A stretch of DNA of 64,000 bases from CAVOKN01 sp963696505 (GCA_963696505.1 CAVOKN010000012.1:1-64000), one strand, 5' to 3'; counted from the stretch's first letter, positions 26,327 to 35,760 are shown. Translations and numbers: made by a program. Notes: generated by a model not told the origin, from the letters alone.

Positions 26327-28375
26327 ATGGCAAAGAGCAAGCGCCCAACCGAACCTAAGACAAGCTTCGTGTGCGATACGATGACCGCGCACCGGCGCCT
26401 TGCGCGCCTTGATCCCGAGTACCGCCGCCGGCGGCGCGAGATCGAACTAGAAACGCGCAAGTTCATTGCTGAGTATGCCGAGGAGGATTTGTTCACCGCC
26501 GTCGTTCGCATTCCCGTCGTGGTTCACGTCGTTTGGAATACCGCCATCCAAAACGTCTCGGACGCTCAGATCAATTCGCAGATCACCGCGCTGAACGAGG
26601 TGTTCCGGCTTACAAACGCTGACGCGGTAAGCGTCCCGACAGGATTTGCCGGCGTCGCTGCGGACACGCGCATCGAATTCGCTCTGGCCGTCAGAGATCC
26701 CACCTGCGGGCCAACAAGTGGAATTACCCGCACGAACACGGCGACGACCTCGTTCAGCGCCGCGACTCTGGAGAACGTCAAATCGGCGGCGACCGGTGGC
26801 CACGATCCGTGGCCGTCTGACCATTACCTGAACATCTGGGTCTGCAACATCTCGGGCGGCCTCAAAGGAAGAGCCACCTTCCCGGGCGGACCCGCCGCCC
26901 TGGATGGATTTGCGGTCGATTACGACTGTTTCGGGGTTGGAGGCAGCGCGGTGGCGCCTTACAACTTGGGCCGCATCGCCGCCCATGAACTCGGCCACTG
27001 GCTGAACCTTCTGCATATATGGGCTGACGATCAAAACCAGGCCGATCAGTGCAGTTTCTCAGACGAGTGCGCCGACACGCCGAACCAGGCCGTCTCCAAC
27101 AGCGGAACGCCAGCCTTTCCACACATCTCCTGCAGCAACGGCCCCAACGGCGACATGTTCATGAACCACATGGACTACACTGATGACGCCGTACGAATCA
27201 TGTTCACTCAGGACCAGGCGCTGCGGATGGCGGCGACACTCGCAGTCGCCCGGGCCGGCATCGTGGCCTCGGACGGCCTCGTCCCCACGACGGGGGCGAC
27301 ACCGCCCGATCTATGGATGCAAGACAACAATGACGACACTGGCGTCGAGCCCGACCCGAGCACGGGCCCCATGTGGGTCAGCAACGATATCTGGGTGCGC
27401 AACGGCACCGACGGACTGAGTTATCAGGACCACGAGAATCCCCTCGGCGGAACCTTGAGCCACGTCTACGTGCGTGTCCGGAACCGGGGTTGCGCCGGCG
27501 CTGGCTCCGCGTCGGGCACCTTGAAACTCTACTGGGCCAAGGCATCGAGTTCACTCGGATGGCCCGCGCCGTGGGACGGAACCGTGACGTCGCCTGCTCT
27601 GATGGGCGGCCTGATCGGAAGCCAAGCAGTCGCGGTGGCGGGAGGCGATCACGAGATCCTTGAGTTCCCTTGGACGGTGCCCAACCCGTCGGACTATGCG
27701 GTCTTCGGCGCGGACCAGGCGCATTTCTGCCTTCTTGCGCGCATTGAGACGTTGACCACCGCCCCCTTTGGCATGACAACGCCCGAGACGGGAAACCTTT
27801 ACGCTAACGTCCAGAACAACAACAACATCGTCTGGAAGAACATCTCGATCGTCGACTCCGGATTCAACGGAAGTCTCTTCGGAGATTTCGTGGTCGGCAA
27901 CTTTGGTCGCGAACCGCGTAAGTTGAATCTTGTTTTCACGGTTCCGAAGGGGCGCGGTCCATCACTTTTCGACTGGGGGTACGTCCTCGTCGAGTTCCGG
28001 GGCGACGCGCTCGCCCGGTGGCAAAAGGGCGAAATTGAAGGAAAGGGGTTCCAGAGGCTCGACGACGGTTCGCTCGTCATGGCCAAGGCTGGCGCGACGC
28101 TCCAAGGCCTACCGCTCAAGCGTGGCGCGCTCGGCACGGTCCACGTGTGCTTCGTCCCGCATGGCCGACGTCCCCTTGGCGCGCGCGTGCTCGAGCTCGA
28201 CGTGCTGGAGCTGAACGACAAGGGCCGCCCCACAGGCGGACAACGCCTCGTGCTCAAGACCAACAAGGGCCGAAAGCGGCCCTGCTGGGACAAGAACCTC
28301 TTCTCTTTCGACGGGGTCAACTGGACAAGCAAGCGCGCAGGATGGGGCTGCGACTGGGACTGCGGCTGCGGTTAA
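26327..28375 (+). CDS. M43 (pappalysin/cytophagalysin)-type zinc metalloprotease
   Basis: A 682-residue protein. Residues ~65-300 form the protease: VVRIPVVVHVVWN, the zinc site AAHELGHWLNLLHIW (HExxHxxxxxH) and a Met-turn-like FMNHMDYTDDAVRIMFTQDQ. The Cys pairs around CSFSDECADTP are typical of M43. The C-terminal half is probably beta domains (HVYVRVRNRGCAGAGSASGT and KLNLVFTVPKGRG). No Sec signal peptide is visible although M43 enzymes act outside the cell; other export or a cytosolic role are both open. A good ribosome site (GAGGGGAAG) precedes ATG 26327. The C-terminus is Cys/Gly/Trp-rich (GWGCDWDCGCG). Confidence 0.85.
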   Translation: MAKSKRPTEPKTSFVCDTMTAHRRLARLDPEYRRRRREIELETRKFIAEYAEEDLFTAVVRIPVVVHVVWNTAIQNVSDAQINSQITALNEVFRLTNADAVSVPTGFAGVAADTRIEFALAVRDPTCGPTSGITRTNTATTSFSAATLENVKSAATGGHDPWPSDHYLNIWVCNISGGLKGRATFPGGPAALDGFAVDYDCFGVGGSAVAPYNLGRIAAHELGHWLNLLHIWADDQNQADQCSFSDECADTPNQAVSNSGTPAFPHISCSNGPNGDMFMNHMDYTDDAVRIMFTQDQALRMAATLAVARAGIVASDGLVPTTGATPPDLWMQDNNDDTGVEPDPSTGPMWVSNDIWVRNGTDGLSYQDHENPLGGTLSHVYVRVRNRGCAGAGSASGTLKLYWAKASSSLGWPAPWDGTVTSPALMGGLIGSQAVAVAGGDHEILEFPWTVPNPSDYAVFGADQAHFCLLARIETLTTAPFGMTTPETGNLYANVQNNNNIVWKNISIVDSGFNGSLFGDFVVGNFGREPRKLNLVFTVPKGRGPSLFDWGYVLVEFRGDALARWQKGEIEGKGFQRLDDGSLVMAKAGATLQGLPLKRGALGTVHVCFVPHGRRPLGARVLELDVLELNDKGRPTGGQRLVLKTNKGRKRPCWDKNLFSFDGVNWTSKRAGWGCDWDCGCG

Positions 28376-28454
28376 GGCCGCGGGCGCTCTTCGCCATCGT
28401 AAGCATCACGGCAACGCGCTGGCCGAAGAGCGCCACCGAGCTGCGCGGGACCGG

Positions 28455-28518
28455 GGAATGGGTTACCGAAGGATAAAAGGATGAAAGGATAAAGCATAAA
28501 GGATAAAGGAAAGGATAG
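28455..28518. repeat. AAGGATAAA-type short direct repeats
   Basis: Seven loosely spaced AAGGATRAA-like units within ~60 bp (GGATAAAAGGATGAAAGGATAAAG and onward). They lie at the IS91 terminus and resemble slippage-prone low-complexity DNA. No function is assigned. Confidence 0.7.
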
Positions 28519-28805
28519 GAGATCCAACGCCACTTCCGCAAGTATTCCGGGTATTCCGGATCGTTACAGGACGGTGTCAGCAGTCGTCACGCGGGAACTG
28601 GGTGGTGATGAAGCCTGAAAACCGCACCAGAATCACAACGCAAGTCGTGCCGTGGGTCACTGAGGCTACCGCCGAGGCCGTCTCGGTGACCCACGGCACG
28701 AGCGTTCTCCGACCAGCGAGATCGGATCCTTGTCCAGCTACCAGGCGATGCTCGGATCGAAATCGTAGTCCGGCACTGGTTGGGCCTGCGCTTCGTCCTC
28801 AACCA
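28515..28805 (-). mobile_element. IS91-family 3'-end remnant, copy 3 (inverted)
   Basis: Read on the minus strand, it has the C-terminal DYDFDPSIAW-stop segment and the same non-coding terminus as copies 1 and 2, ending GTTGGATCTCCTATCC. Its orientation is opposite to the other two copies. No transposase core is present. Confidence 0.65.
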
Positions 28806-29255
28806 TGGTGGCGCCTTGCGACTCCCAGAGCGGGGGGCGCACGGGCGGCCATCAGGCGTGGCGGCGATGTTGGCTCACCCAGCGGAGCAAGGGTCGCCTT
28901 CTGCAAAGAGAATGTCCACAGTAGGAGCAACACCGGCCGTCCGAAGTTAGTGAAGTTCAATGACCGCAACGGGTCGCCAGCCGGCAGTCGGGTTCTTGAG
29001 AAGCTGCCCCTCAAAACCAAAAAATTAATTTCTTGCCCGGCAGATTGCGACTGGCCGGTCTTGGAGGTGGAGCGGACCCTGGCGGCAAGTCCAATAAAAA
29101 AGCTCACTTCCTCGATAGCGGTCATTGACCATCGATTCATCATGCGGCCGGTTTGGGTCGGCAGTTCACGTTCGCGGGGTTGGAACCTGACGTTCGATGC
29201 CAGGCTGGCCCCAAGGGCCGTTGACCGCTGGACACCTGCCGCTCGCTCGACGCAG
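28806..29255. other. no gene seen
   Basis: About 450 bp between the IS91 end and the IS4 element. Frames on both strands lack recognisable domains. Confidence 0.6.
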
Positions 29256-29266
29256 TCGTCTGACCG

Positions 29267-30770
29267 CAATGGCACTACTTTAAGGAAATCGCAACAGAAA
29301 TAGGCTGACGCCTGAATGGGTTACGATGGAGTTGCGAGACAACATCATCACCCATGGAGGGCCAGCCTATGCTACATGCTACCAGTAAGGGGCGTATCGA
29401 GAGATTGGTTAGTCGATTTCGATGTGGCTTCTTACAGGAATCTCGTGAGAAGCTTTTTGATGCCCTACCGGCGGCCGAACTGGAACGTGCGGTTCTTGAG
29501 GAGGTGGGTAGCTGGCGTGAGCGTCTTTACTCACCGCTGGTCACTTTGCGCTTGTTTATAGAGCAAGTGCTGCACGTAGACCCTGCCTGCCAGGATGTGG
29601 TGGTGCGTTATGCCAGTGAGCGTGTAGCACAGGGCGAGGCGCTGGTGGGGCTGAGCACGGGGCCTTACTGCAAGGCACGGCAGAGACTTCCGGTGAAGTT
29701 GCTGGTACGGTTGTGCAGGGGGGTTGGCAGACGGTTGGAGGAAAGCTCCCCGCAGGCATGGCGGTGGCGAGGCAGGTCGCTCATCCTGGTCGATGGGGCG
29801 ACGGTAACGATGCCCGATACCGTGGAGAACCAAGCGCAGTATCCGCAATCGCGCAGCCAGAAGGCCGGGGTGGGTTTCCCGATAGCGCGGCTGGTGGTAT
29901 TGATTTCGCTGGCCAGCGGGGTGGTGCTGGATTGGGCAATGGCGGCCTGCAAGGGAAAGAAGACGGGCGAGGACACGCTGTTTCGCCAGTTATATGGCTC
30001 GCTGAACCGCGGCGACATTGTGCTGGTGGATCGCTACCACAGCAGTTATTTCACGATCGCCCAACTGCGCGCAAAGGGGGTCGATATGGTCTCGCGCCAG
30101 CATGCCGGGCGCACTACGGACTTCCGCCGCGGACAGCCACTGGGCAAGCACGACCACCTCGTGATCTGGAAACGCCCGAAGCGCCCCGATTGGATGGAGC
30201 AGGATGCTTATGAGCTGATACCCGAAGAGATGACGGTACGTGAGGCCAAGGTGGGGAAATGGGTGCTCGTGAGTACGCTGACGAATCCAGCCCAGGTGAG
30301 CAAAGCCCAACTCAACGCCCTGTATGTCCAGCGCTGGCATGTCGAGCTGGACCTACGGTCGATCAAAAGCGTGATGGGTATGGATATTCTGCGCTGCAAG
30401 AGTCCGGACATGGTACACAAGGAGGTGAGTGCATTTTTCCTCGCCTATAACTTAATCCGGGCCGTGATGGCGCAGGCGGCAGCCTGTGCCAAGGTGCTGC
30501 CGCGACAATTGAGCTTCAGCGGCGCCAAACGCGTCGTCAACAGCTTACTGGATCTGATCAGAGGCAGCGCAACAAAGAGTTTCATCCGGATGTTTGCCAC
30601 TCTGCGCGGGGCAGTCGCATCTTTGCGCCTGCCGTGGCGACCGGATCGGGTGGAGCCTCGTGCCGTCAAGCGACGACCAAAACCACATCGCCTGCTCAAC
30701 GAATCACGCGATATCGCCCGTGCAAAAATTGTGCGAACACGCATCTGCCTCGCTTAAGGTAGTGCCATTG
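29267..30770 (+). mobile_element. intact IS4-family insertion sequence with 11-bp target duplication
   Basis: A 1504-bp element whose ends are inverted repeats starting CAATGGCACTAC(T/C)TTAAG. It is flanked on both sides by the identical 11-mer TCGTCTGACCG (29256-29266 and 30771-30781), which is the length expected for IS4-family target duplications. Intact ends, target duplication and transposase together show a recent, probably still mobile insertion. Confidence 0.95.
29354..30757 (+). CDS. IS4-family transposase
   Basis: A 467-residue DDE transposase filling the IS4 element. Catalytic residues are visible: D1 in LILVDGATVTMPDT, D2 in IVLVDRYHSSYF, and the full YREK signature in YVQRWHVELDLRSIK (Y-2-R-3-E-6-K). 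The C-terminal segment VEPRAVKRRPKP also occurs in the remnant at 183-585. The start at 29354 is 87 bp inside the left end; an in-frame ATG at 29369 is an alternative, and neither has a strong ribosome site. The gene is uninterrupted and probably functional. Confidence 0.93.
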   Translation: MEGQPMLHATSKGRIERLVSRFRCGFLQESREKLFDALPAAELERAVLEEVGSWRERLYSPLVTLRLFIEQVLHVDPACQDVVVRYASERVAQGEALVGLSTGPYCKARQRLPVKLLVRLCRGVGRRLEESSPQAWRWRGRSLILVDGATVTMPDTVENQAQYPQSRSQKAGVGFPIARLVVLISLASGVVLDWAMAACKGKKTGEDTLFRQLYGSLNRGDIVLVDRYHSSYFTIAQLRAKGVDMVSRQHAGRTTDFRRGQPLGKHDHLVIWKRPKRPDWMEQDAYELIPEEMTVREAKVGKWVLVSTLTNPAQVSKAQLNALYVQRWHVELDLRSIKSVMGMDILRCKSPDMVHKEVSAFFLAYNLIRAVMAQAAACAKVLPRQLSFSGAKRVVNSLLDLIRGSATKSFIRMFATLRGAVASLRLPWRPDRVEPRAVKRRPKPHRLLNESRDIARAKIVRTRICLA

Positions 30771-30898
30771 TCGTCTGACCGCAGTGGCCGAGTTGCTGTC
30801 CGTGATTTGGCGTCCCAAGCAGAGCCAGTGCCTCAAGTTGGCCGCCTGAGAATACGTGTGCGAACTTACGAAACTGTTTACTTAGGGCTCGTCCAGTT

Positions 30899-31024
30899 TT
30901 AACCTGAACAGTTTTTATCGATGGTGTAGTTCCATTCACCGTGAAACGGTGCCTTGGTCAGGTTGACCAATGCCAGATCGTCATCGCTTACACGAATGCT
31001 GTTGGGTCGCGCATTGAATCGCAA
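30899..31024 (-). pseudogene. ISAzo13-family transposase C-terminal remnant
   Basis: The minus strand encodes RFNARPNSIRVSDDDLALVN followed by LTKAPFHGEWNYTIDKN and a stop. The final F-HGEWNYTI motif is the characteristic end of ISAzo13-family transposases. Only about 40 residues remain. Nothing upstream continues the gene. Confidence 0.7.
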
Positions 31025-31393
31025 TCCACCGGCTGATTGGTCGTGCAATGGGGCACCGCGCAATGCTGGTTCGCGGTGGCGGAATGCGGGTTGGGGGTTG
31101 CCTTTTTTGACTTGCTAATTAAATAAAGACGCTGGCAAGCGAAGCGCGTCAGGCCCGCAGGGCGCGTTGAGCCAGGCGAAGCGGCTATTCGGGGCGGGGG
31201 TGGGCAGGCTGTGGGCGAGTGTGGGCAACGCGCAGTTGCGTTGTCCACACGCTCCGCAGGACGTCCATAGGCTGTCCACGCCCGCCCCGCGCACTGGGGC
31301 TTTCGCGGCACGGCCACAGGCGCTACGCTTGGGCCCATTGCCATCAAATGAGGATGGCCCGCGAAGGTCGCCACCAACGCGGGCCGGTTGCCG
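31025..31393. other. region before the DDE/ExeA transposition module
   Basis: About 370 bp without a gene. An AT-rich patch (CTAATTAAATAAAG) at ~31115-31130 may be the module's left boundary or promoter. The inner part has inverted GC-rich sequence (GCAACGCGCAGTTGCGTTG). No terminal repeat could be matched to the right side. Confidence 0.5.
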
Positions 31394-31996
31394 GTGCAGC
31401 TTCGATTCCAGTCGGGGCACACCAGCAGCGATTACGTTAGCTCGCAGGGGTGGCGCAGCGCAAGTCTGGCGCGTTGCCCGCTGCACCCGAAGGGCGGCTG
31501 CGGGTTTGCCCGCCACGGCACCTACGCCCGGGTGGATCCGCCGGGCACACGGATTGCGCGCTGGTATTGCCGCCAGGGCCATTGCACCTTCAGTCTGCTG
31601 CCGGATCATCTGGCGGCGCGCTTTCCGGGGACGTTGGCGCAGATCGAAGAGGTGGTGGCCGCCGTAGAGCGTGCGCCGAGTCTGGAGGCCGCCGCCAATA
31701 CGCTACGCACCGACGATGTCAGCCTGGCCACGGCCCTGCGCTGGGTCCGCCGTCGCGTGCATCTGGTGCGGATCAACCTGATTGCCGTGGTGAGCCTGCT
31801 GCCGATTTTGTTTCTGGGCACGGCGCCGAGCATCCATGCCTTTCGCCTGCTGCTCGGCGCCGAATCGGCATTGGTGGCCCTGCGAGCCATCACCGCCTCA
31901 CACTTGGCCGCACTGTCGCGTCCGCTCGGTTTGCGGCCCCCGCAGGGCGCAGCCGGTGGCCGCAAAGCAGCGGCACCAACAACGCAAGGGGCCTGA
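31394..31996 (+). CDS. Cys-rich DUF6431-like protein of the transposition module
   Basis: A ~200-residue protein with a putative zinc ribbon near the N-terminus (RCPLHPKGGCGFARHGTYAR and ARWYCRQGHCTFSLLPD). A helical middle (SLEAAANTLRTDDVSLATAL) could be a helix-turn-helix, and a hydrophobic helix follows (VHLVRINLIAVVSLLPILFL). In other genomes DUF6431-type proteins accompany DDE and ExeA genes; I infer a DNA-binding accessory role. GTG 31394 is the chosen start; a TTG lies two codons upstream. It ends 58 bp before the transposase. Confidence 0.6.
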   Translation: MQLRFQSGHTSSDYVSSQGWRSASLARCPLHPKGGCGFARHGTYARVDPPGTRIARWYCRQGHCTFSLLPDHLAARFPGTLAQIEEVVAAVERAPSLEAAANTLRTDDVSLATALRWVRRRVHLVRINLIAVVSLLPILFLGTAPSIHAFRLLLGAESALVALRAITASHLAALSRPLGLRPPQGAAGGRKAAAPTTQGA

Positions 31997-32053
31997 CCCG
32001 CCGGCCGGTGGGACGTAGCGTGCGCGCTTCGTTCCTCGTTGCGGAGTCAAACC

Positions 32054-33403
32054 ATGAGTCAGCCCGATCCCCGCCAGACCGTTGCCCTGTTTCGCTACGG
32101 TCTGATCGCCGAGTTCGTCCATCTGCCGCCCCACAGCCCGGGGCTGTATGCCAAGCTGCAGGCCAAAGCCGAAGCGGCCTATACCATTCCCGGCAGCACC
32201 CGCACCCGGGTGGCCGCTGAAACCCTGCGCGATTGGCTCAAGGCCTATCGGCGCGGCGGCTTTGACGCCTTGCTGCCCAAAGGCCGCGCCGATCGCGGCC
32301 GCTCCCGCGCTCTGCCAGCGGCGCTGGCCGATCAACTGATCGGCCTGAAGGAAGAGCTGCCGCAGCTGTCCATCCCGCAACTGATCCGGCTCGCCTTCGA
32401 GCGCGGCATCGCCGCCCGCGATGAAACCCTGCCGCGCGCCACCGTGCATCGGCTGTTCAGCCACGCCGGTCTGATGCGTAAAACGGTGCAACCCTCGGAA
32501 CAGGATCGCCGCCGCTTTGCCTTCGCCCATGCCGGCGAACTGTGGATGAGCGATGTCATGCATGGGCCGACGGTGGCCGTCGGCAGCCGAGGCCAGCGCC
32601 ACAAGGCCTACCTGATCGCCTTCCTCGACGATGCCACCCGCGTCATCCCCTACGCCGCCTTCGCCCTGGCCGAGAACACCAAGGCATTTTTGCCGATCTT
32701 CAAGCAGGCCCTTTTGCGCCGGGGTCGGCCCACCCGCCTGTACGTCGATAACGGTGCCAACTATCGCTCCCAGCATCTGGCCCTGGTGTGCGCCAAGCTC
32801 GGCATCGCGCTGATCCACTCCCGCCCCCATCAGCCCGAAGGCCGGGGCAAGCAGGAGCGCTGGTTTCGCACCGTGCGCGCCCAGTTCCTGACCCGCCTCA
32901 CGCCGGCCGATACGCAATCCCTGGACGCTCTGAACCGTTGCCTGTGGAGCTGGATCGAGGGCGAATATCATCAGACGCCCCACGCCGGCCTGGACGGTCG
33001 CACCCCTCTCGATCAGTGGGCCCTGTCGGCCGACCAGGTCAAGCTGTTCGACCCCGGCGTGGATCTGGATGCCCTGTTCCTGTTCGAGACCAAGCGCCGG
33101 GTTCAGCGCGACCGCACCGTGAGCCTGAACGGCACCGTCTTCGAGGTCGACGCCGCCCTCGTCGGCGAAACCGTCACCCTGCGCTTCGACCCGGCCGCGC
33201 CCGCCTCGCGCGGCGTCGAGGTCTGGCACCAGAACCAGTTCATCGCCCGCGCCACACCCGTCGATGCCTATGCCAACTGCTTCGTACGCCGCAACCGTCC
33301 GTCGCGCACCCTGCAAAGCGACACCCCAGCGCCGGCGCCGCGGCCCTCCGGCCTGACGCTGCGCACCCTGAAATCCCGCCCGTCCGATGAGGAGTCGCGC
33401 TGA
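32054..33403 (+). CDS. TnsB/Mu-like DDE integrase-transposase
   Basis: A 449-residue integrase-core transposase. The N-terminus has helix-turn-helix segments (TRVAAETLRDWLKAYRRGGF and ATVHRLFSHAGL). Catalytic residues: D1 in ELWMSDVMHGPTV, D2 in TRLYVDNGANYRS, E in PEGRGKQERWFRTVRAQF. A Mu-type C-terminal beta domain follows (VSLNGTVFEVDAALVGETVT). ATG 32054 (MSQPDPRQ) was chosen over an upstream in-frame codon. It overlaps the ATPase start by one base (TGATG), so both are translated together. Intact. Confidence 0.88.
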   Translation: MSQPDPRQTVALFRYGLIAEFVHLPPHSPGLYAKLQAKAEAAYTIPGSTRTRVAAETLRDWLKAYRRGGFDALLPKGRADRGRSRALPAALADQLIGLKEELPQLSIPQLIRLAFERGIAARDETLPRATVHRLFSHAGLMRKTVQPSEQDRRRFAFAHAGELWMSDVMHGPTVAVGSRGQRHKAYLIAFLDDATRVIPYAAFALAENTKAFLPIFKQALLRRGRPTRLYVDNGANYRSQHLALVCAKLGIALIHSRPHQPEGRGKQERWFRTVRAQFLTRLTPADTQSLDALNRCLWSWIEGEYHQTPHAGLDGRTPLDQWALSADQVKLFDPGVDLDALFLFETKRRVQRDRTVSLNGTVFEVDAALVGETVTLRFDPAAPASRGVEVWHQNQFIARATPVDAYANCFVRRNRPSRTLQSDTPAPAPRPSGLTLRTLKSRPSDEESR

Positions 33404-34203
33404 TGTACCTCACCCACTTTGGCCTGACCTGCTTTCCCTTCGAGCGCGACCTCCAGCCCGATGAACTGTTCGCCAGCACCAGCCTGCGCGAAGCCCAGGC
33501 CCGCTTGAGCCACCTGGTCGAACTGCGCGGTATCGGGCTTCTCACCGGCGAGGTGGGCAGCGGCAAGACCACCGCCTGCCGCCAGTTCGCCGCCTCCCTG
33601 CATGCCGGCCTCTACCGCCTGCTCTATGTGACGCTCTCCACCGGCAACGTCATGGACATGTACAAGTCCATCGCCTGGGCCCTGGGCCTGCCCATCGAGC
33701 GCAACCGCGCCATGGCCTTCCGTGCGATACAAACCGAAATCACCCGGCTGGCCACCGAAGCGCGCCAGCAGCCCATCCTCATCATCGACGAGGCGCACCA
33801 CCTGCGCAACGAGGTGCTCGAGGATCTGCGCCTGCTCACCAACTACGCCATGGATGCCGAGCGGCGCCTGTGCCTGGTGCTGGTCGGCTTGACCGAACTG
33901 CGCCGCCGTCTGGCCATGGCGGTCCACGAGTCCCTCGAACAGCGCATCGTCGTGAGCTACCACTTCGCCGGGCTTGCCCGCGACGAAGTGCCCGCCTATC
34001 TGAGCGAGCGCCTGCAGCGCGCCGGCTGCCCGCTGCCGCTGTTCGAGCCTGCCGCCATCGAGGCGCTGTTCCAGGCCTCCCAGGGCTTGCCGCGCAAGCT
34101 CAACCGGGCCGCGCACTATGCCCTGTCGGCCGCCGCCATCGCCAAGCTGCGCCAGGTCAGCGCCGAACATGTGCAGACCGCGCTCGACGAATTTCGCCCG
34201 TGA
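33403..34203 (+). CDS. ExeA/TnsC-like AAA ATPase of the transposition module
   Basis: A 266-residue AAA+ ATPase. It begins YLTHFGLTCFPFERDLQPDE, typical of ExeA/GspA-like proteins. Walker A is GEVGSGKT (~residues 46-53) and Walker B ILIIDEAHHL (~125-134), with the sensor-like VLVGLTELRRRL after it. Such ATPases bind DNA and recruit or activate the partner transposase. It lies between the DDE gene and a small gene that starts by GTGA overlap. It has no secretion-system neighbours, so a role in type II secretion is unlikely. Confidence 0.88.
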   Translation: MYLTHFGLTCFPFERDLQPDELFASTSLREAQARLSHLVELRGIGLLTGEVGSGKTTACRQFAASLHAGLYRLLYVTLSTGNVMDMYKSIAWALGLPIERNRAMAFRAIQTEITRLATEARQQPILIIDEAHHLRNEVLEDLRLLTNYAMDAERRLCLVLVGLTELRRRLAMAVHESLEQRIVVSYHFAGLARDEVPAYLSERLQRAGCPLPLFEPAAIEALFQASQGLPRKLNRAAHYALSAAAIAKLRQVSAEHVQTALDEFRP

Positions 34204-34592
34204 ATGTCTGTGGCCTGTGGCAGGGCGTTCAGCGCCTGGCCGCCGTCATCGCCGACGAGCACGGCGGCCTGCGAGCGCCCATCACCGTTCGCGCAACGCC
34301 CCAGAACACCCACCACCTGCTCGACTACCTCGTCACCGCCGGCATCGACACCCTGATCCTTGCCGAACGCAGCCACTTCCTCATCGCCCAGGCCCGCGAG
34401 CGCCGCCTTCACGTGCGTCTCGTTCCCCACGACCTGCTCGACGGCATCCGCCAGGCCACCGCCCTGAATCACCGACCCGCGCGACACACCGCCAGCCTGC
34501 TGGCGCGCTGGCCCTTCACCCCGGCACTGCGCTCGCACCTGCGCGAAGCTCACCCCTGCCCGCCGCGAAAAAACCAGCTCGCTCTGTTCTGA
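34200..34592 (+). CDS. small protein ending the transposition module
   Basis: A 130-residue protein that starts at GTG 34200, overlapping the ATPase stop as GTGA. The sequence (LLDYLVTAGIDTLILAERSH, ARERRLHVRLVPHDLLDGIR) has a mixed alpha/beta pattern. It then ends in an Arg/Pro-rich tail KNQLALF. I do not recognise a family. Coupled translation says it belongs to the element; it could be an accessory targeting factor. Confidence 0.55.
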   Translation: MNVCGLWQGVQRLAAVIADEHGGLRAPITVRATPQNTHHLLDYLVTAGIDTLILAERSHFLIAQARERRLHVRLVPHDLLDGIRQATALNHRPARHTASLLARWPFTPALRSHLREAHPCPPRKNQLALF

Positions 34593-34596
34593 GCGC

Positions 34597-35760
34597 TCAG
34601 CTCAGATTGCTCCACCGTCCCACACTCCTCCACCCGGCGGCCCAATCCGCGACGACGTGCGTCAGCGCTAACGATTCAGCGCGAAACCATGCCGGGGGAA
34701 TAATCCGATCCGCAACACCGGTGATCTTTGCGGCCTGCGCCATGCCACACCAGTCGTCCAGGCGTGCAGCCATCTCGGCCGTCGAACCTGGCTGATGCCA
34801 CAGGCGCTGCAATTGCTCCTTCAGCGTGTAGAGCTTGTTGAGGGGCTCGTTCTGCGCGAGCAACGTGTCGAGCCGGCCCTGATCGCTCTCCTTGAGCTTG
34901 TCGCGATTGGACAGCAGCAGGTAGAGGCTGCCCTTGATCGCCTCCTGCCCACTCAGGTCGCCCAAGGTCTTGGCGGCCTTGAACTCGGCACGGCGGCAAT
35001 CGCGAATCACCGTCGAGAACATCTGCATGATGTGAAAGCGGTCGAAGACGATGACGGCGCTGGGCAAGCTCGCCTTTGTGGCGGCGATGTAGGCGGCCCC
35101 CATGTCCATCGCCACAGCCTCGATGCCAGCGGCGCATTGCTCGCTCAGGGCATCGAGAAACTCACACAGCACCGCGCTATCGCGCCCCTCCTTGATCCAC
35201 AGAATCCGCCCGCAGTTCGCGCCAGGCGACAGATCGTAAACCAACGTCAGGTAGTCCTGTCCCTTGGCGCGCGCCACCTGGTCAACACCGAGATAGCGAA
35301 TGCCTTCCAGCGTCTGCGGCGACACCGGCTTGATCGTGTGCGCAAGATACGCCTTGTCGATCGACTTGATCGTGGCCCAGCGCAGCCCCGTGTGCCGAGC
35401 CACCGCCGAAATCGGCATGTGGCGGCAAAGGCCCGAAATCAGCAGTGCGTAGCGTTTGGTAACCCGCGTCGTGGGCTCGACAAACGGCAGCAGTTCCACC
35501 CGCACCACCGAGGGACTGATGAACACCTCGGCATACTCAATCTCCACCTGGCATGCCTGACCAAACAGTGGCAGGTCGCTGATCCAGCGCCGCTTGAGCC
35601 GATGAACGCTCCCGCATCGCCCTATCCCAGCAGCAATCGGTTTGACCCGCCGATCACGCCGGCAAGAAATGCGCACGGTTGCGCACTCTGCGTCGTGCTC
35701 AACCCGCTCGATAACCTGCCCCTGATACCCCATAATCCCTACCGGGATGGCTGCTCCCAT
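34597..35760 (-). pseudogene. ISL3-family transposase, C-terminally truncated
   Basis: The frame shows ISL3 features: ISDLPLFGQACQVEIEYAEV, a helix-turn-helix around RHMPISAVARHTGLRWATIK, and the DDE core with YLGVDQVARAKGQDYLTLVY, VAMDMGAAYIAATKASLPSA and IVFDRFHIMQMF. The last ~80 residues with the catalytic Glu region (usually ALEGINNRIK) are missing. The frame instead ends in RSVGRWSNLS next to the DDE/ExeA module. It is probably inactive. The truncation point near 34680 suggests the neighbouring module or a deletion removed its 3' end. Start at 35760 is uncertain. Confidence 0.75.

Larger units (their letters stand above)
31394..34592 (+). mobile_element. four-gene DDE transposase / ExeA-type ATPase transposition module
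   Basis: Four tightly packed genes on one strand: a small Cys-rich (DUF6431-like) protein, a Mu/TnsB-like DDE transposase, an ExeA/TnsC-like AAA ATPase and a ~130-residue protein of unknown function. Stop-start overlaps (TGATG and GTGA) join the last three. A recombinase paired with an ATPase is the logic of Tn7-, Tn5053- and IS21-type elements, where the ATPase selects targets. Boundaries are given as gene limits because terminal repeats were not identified. Confidence 0.75.

Noticed and set aside
28806..29255. 158-codon minus-strand frame before the IS4 element
   Set aside because: No domain or plausible start; composition resembles non-coding DNA.
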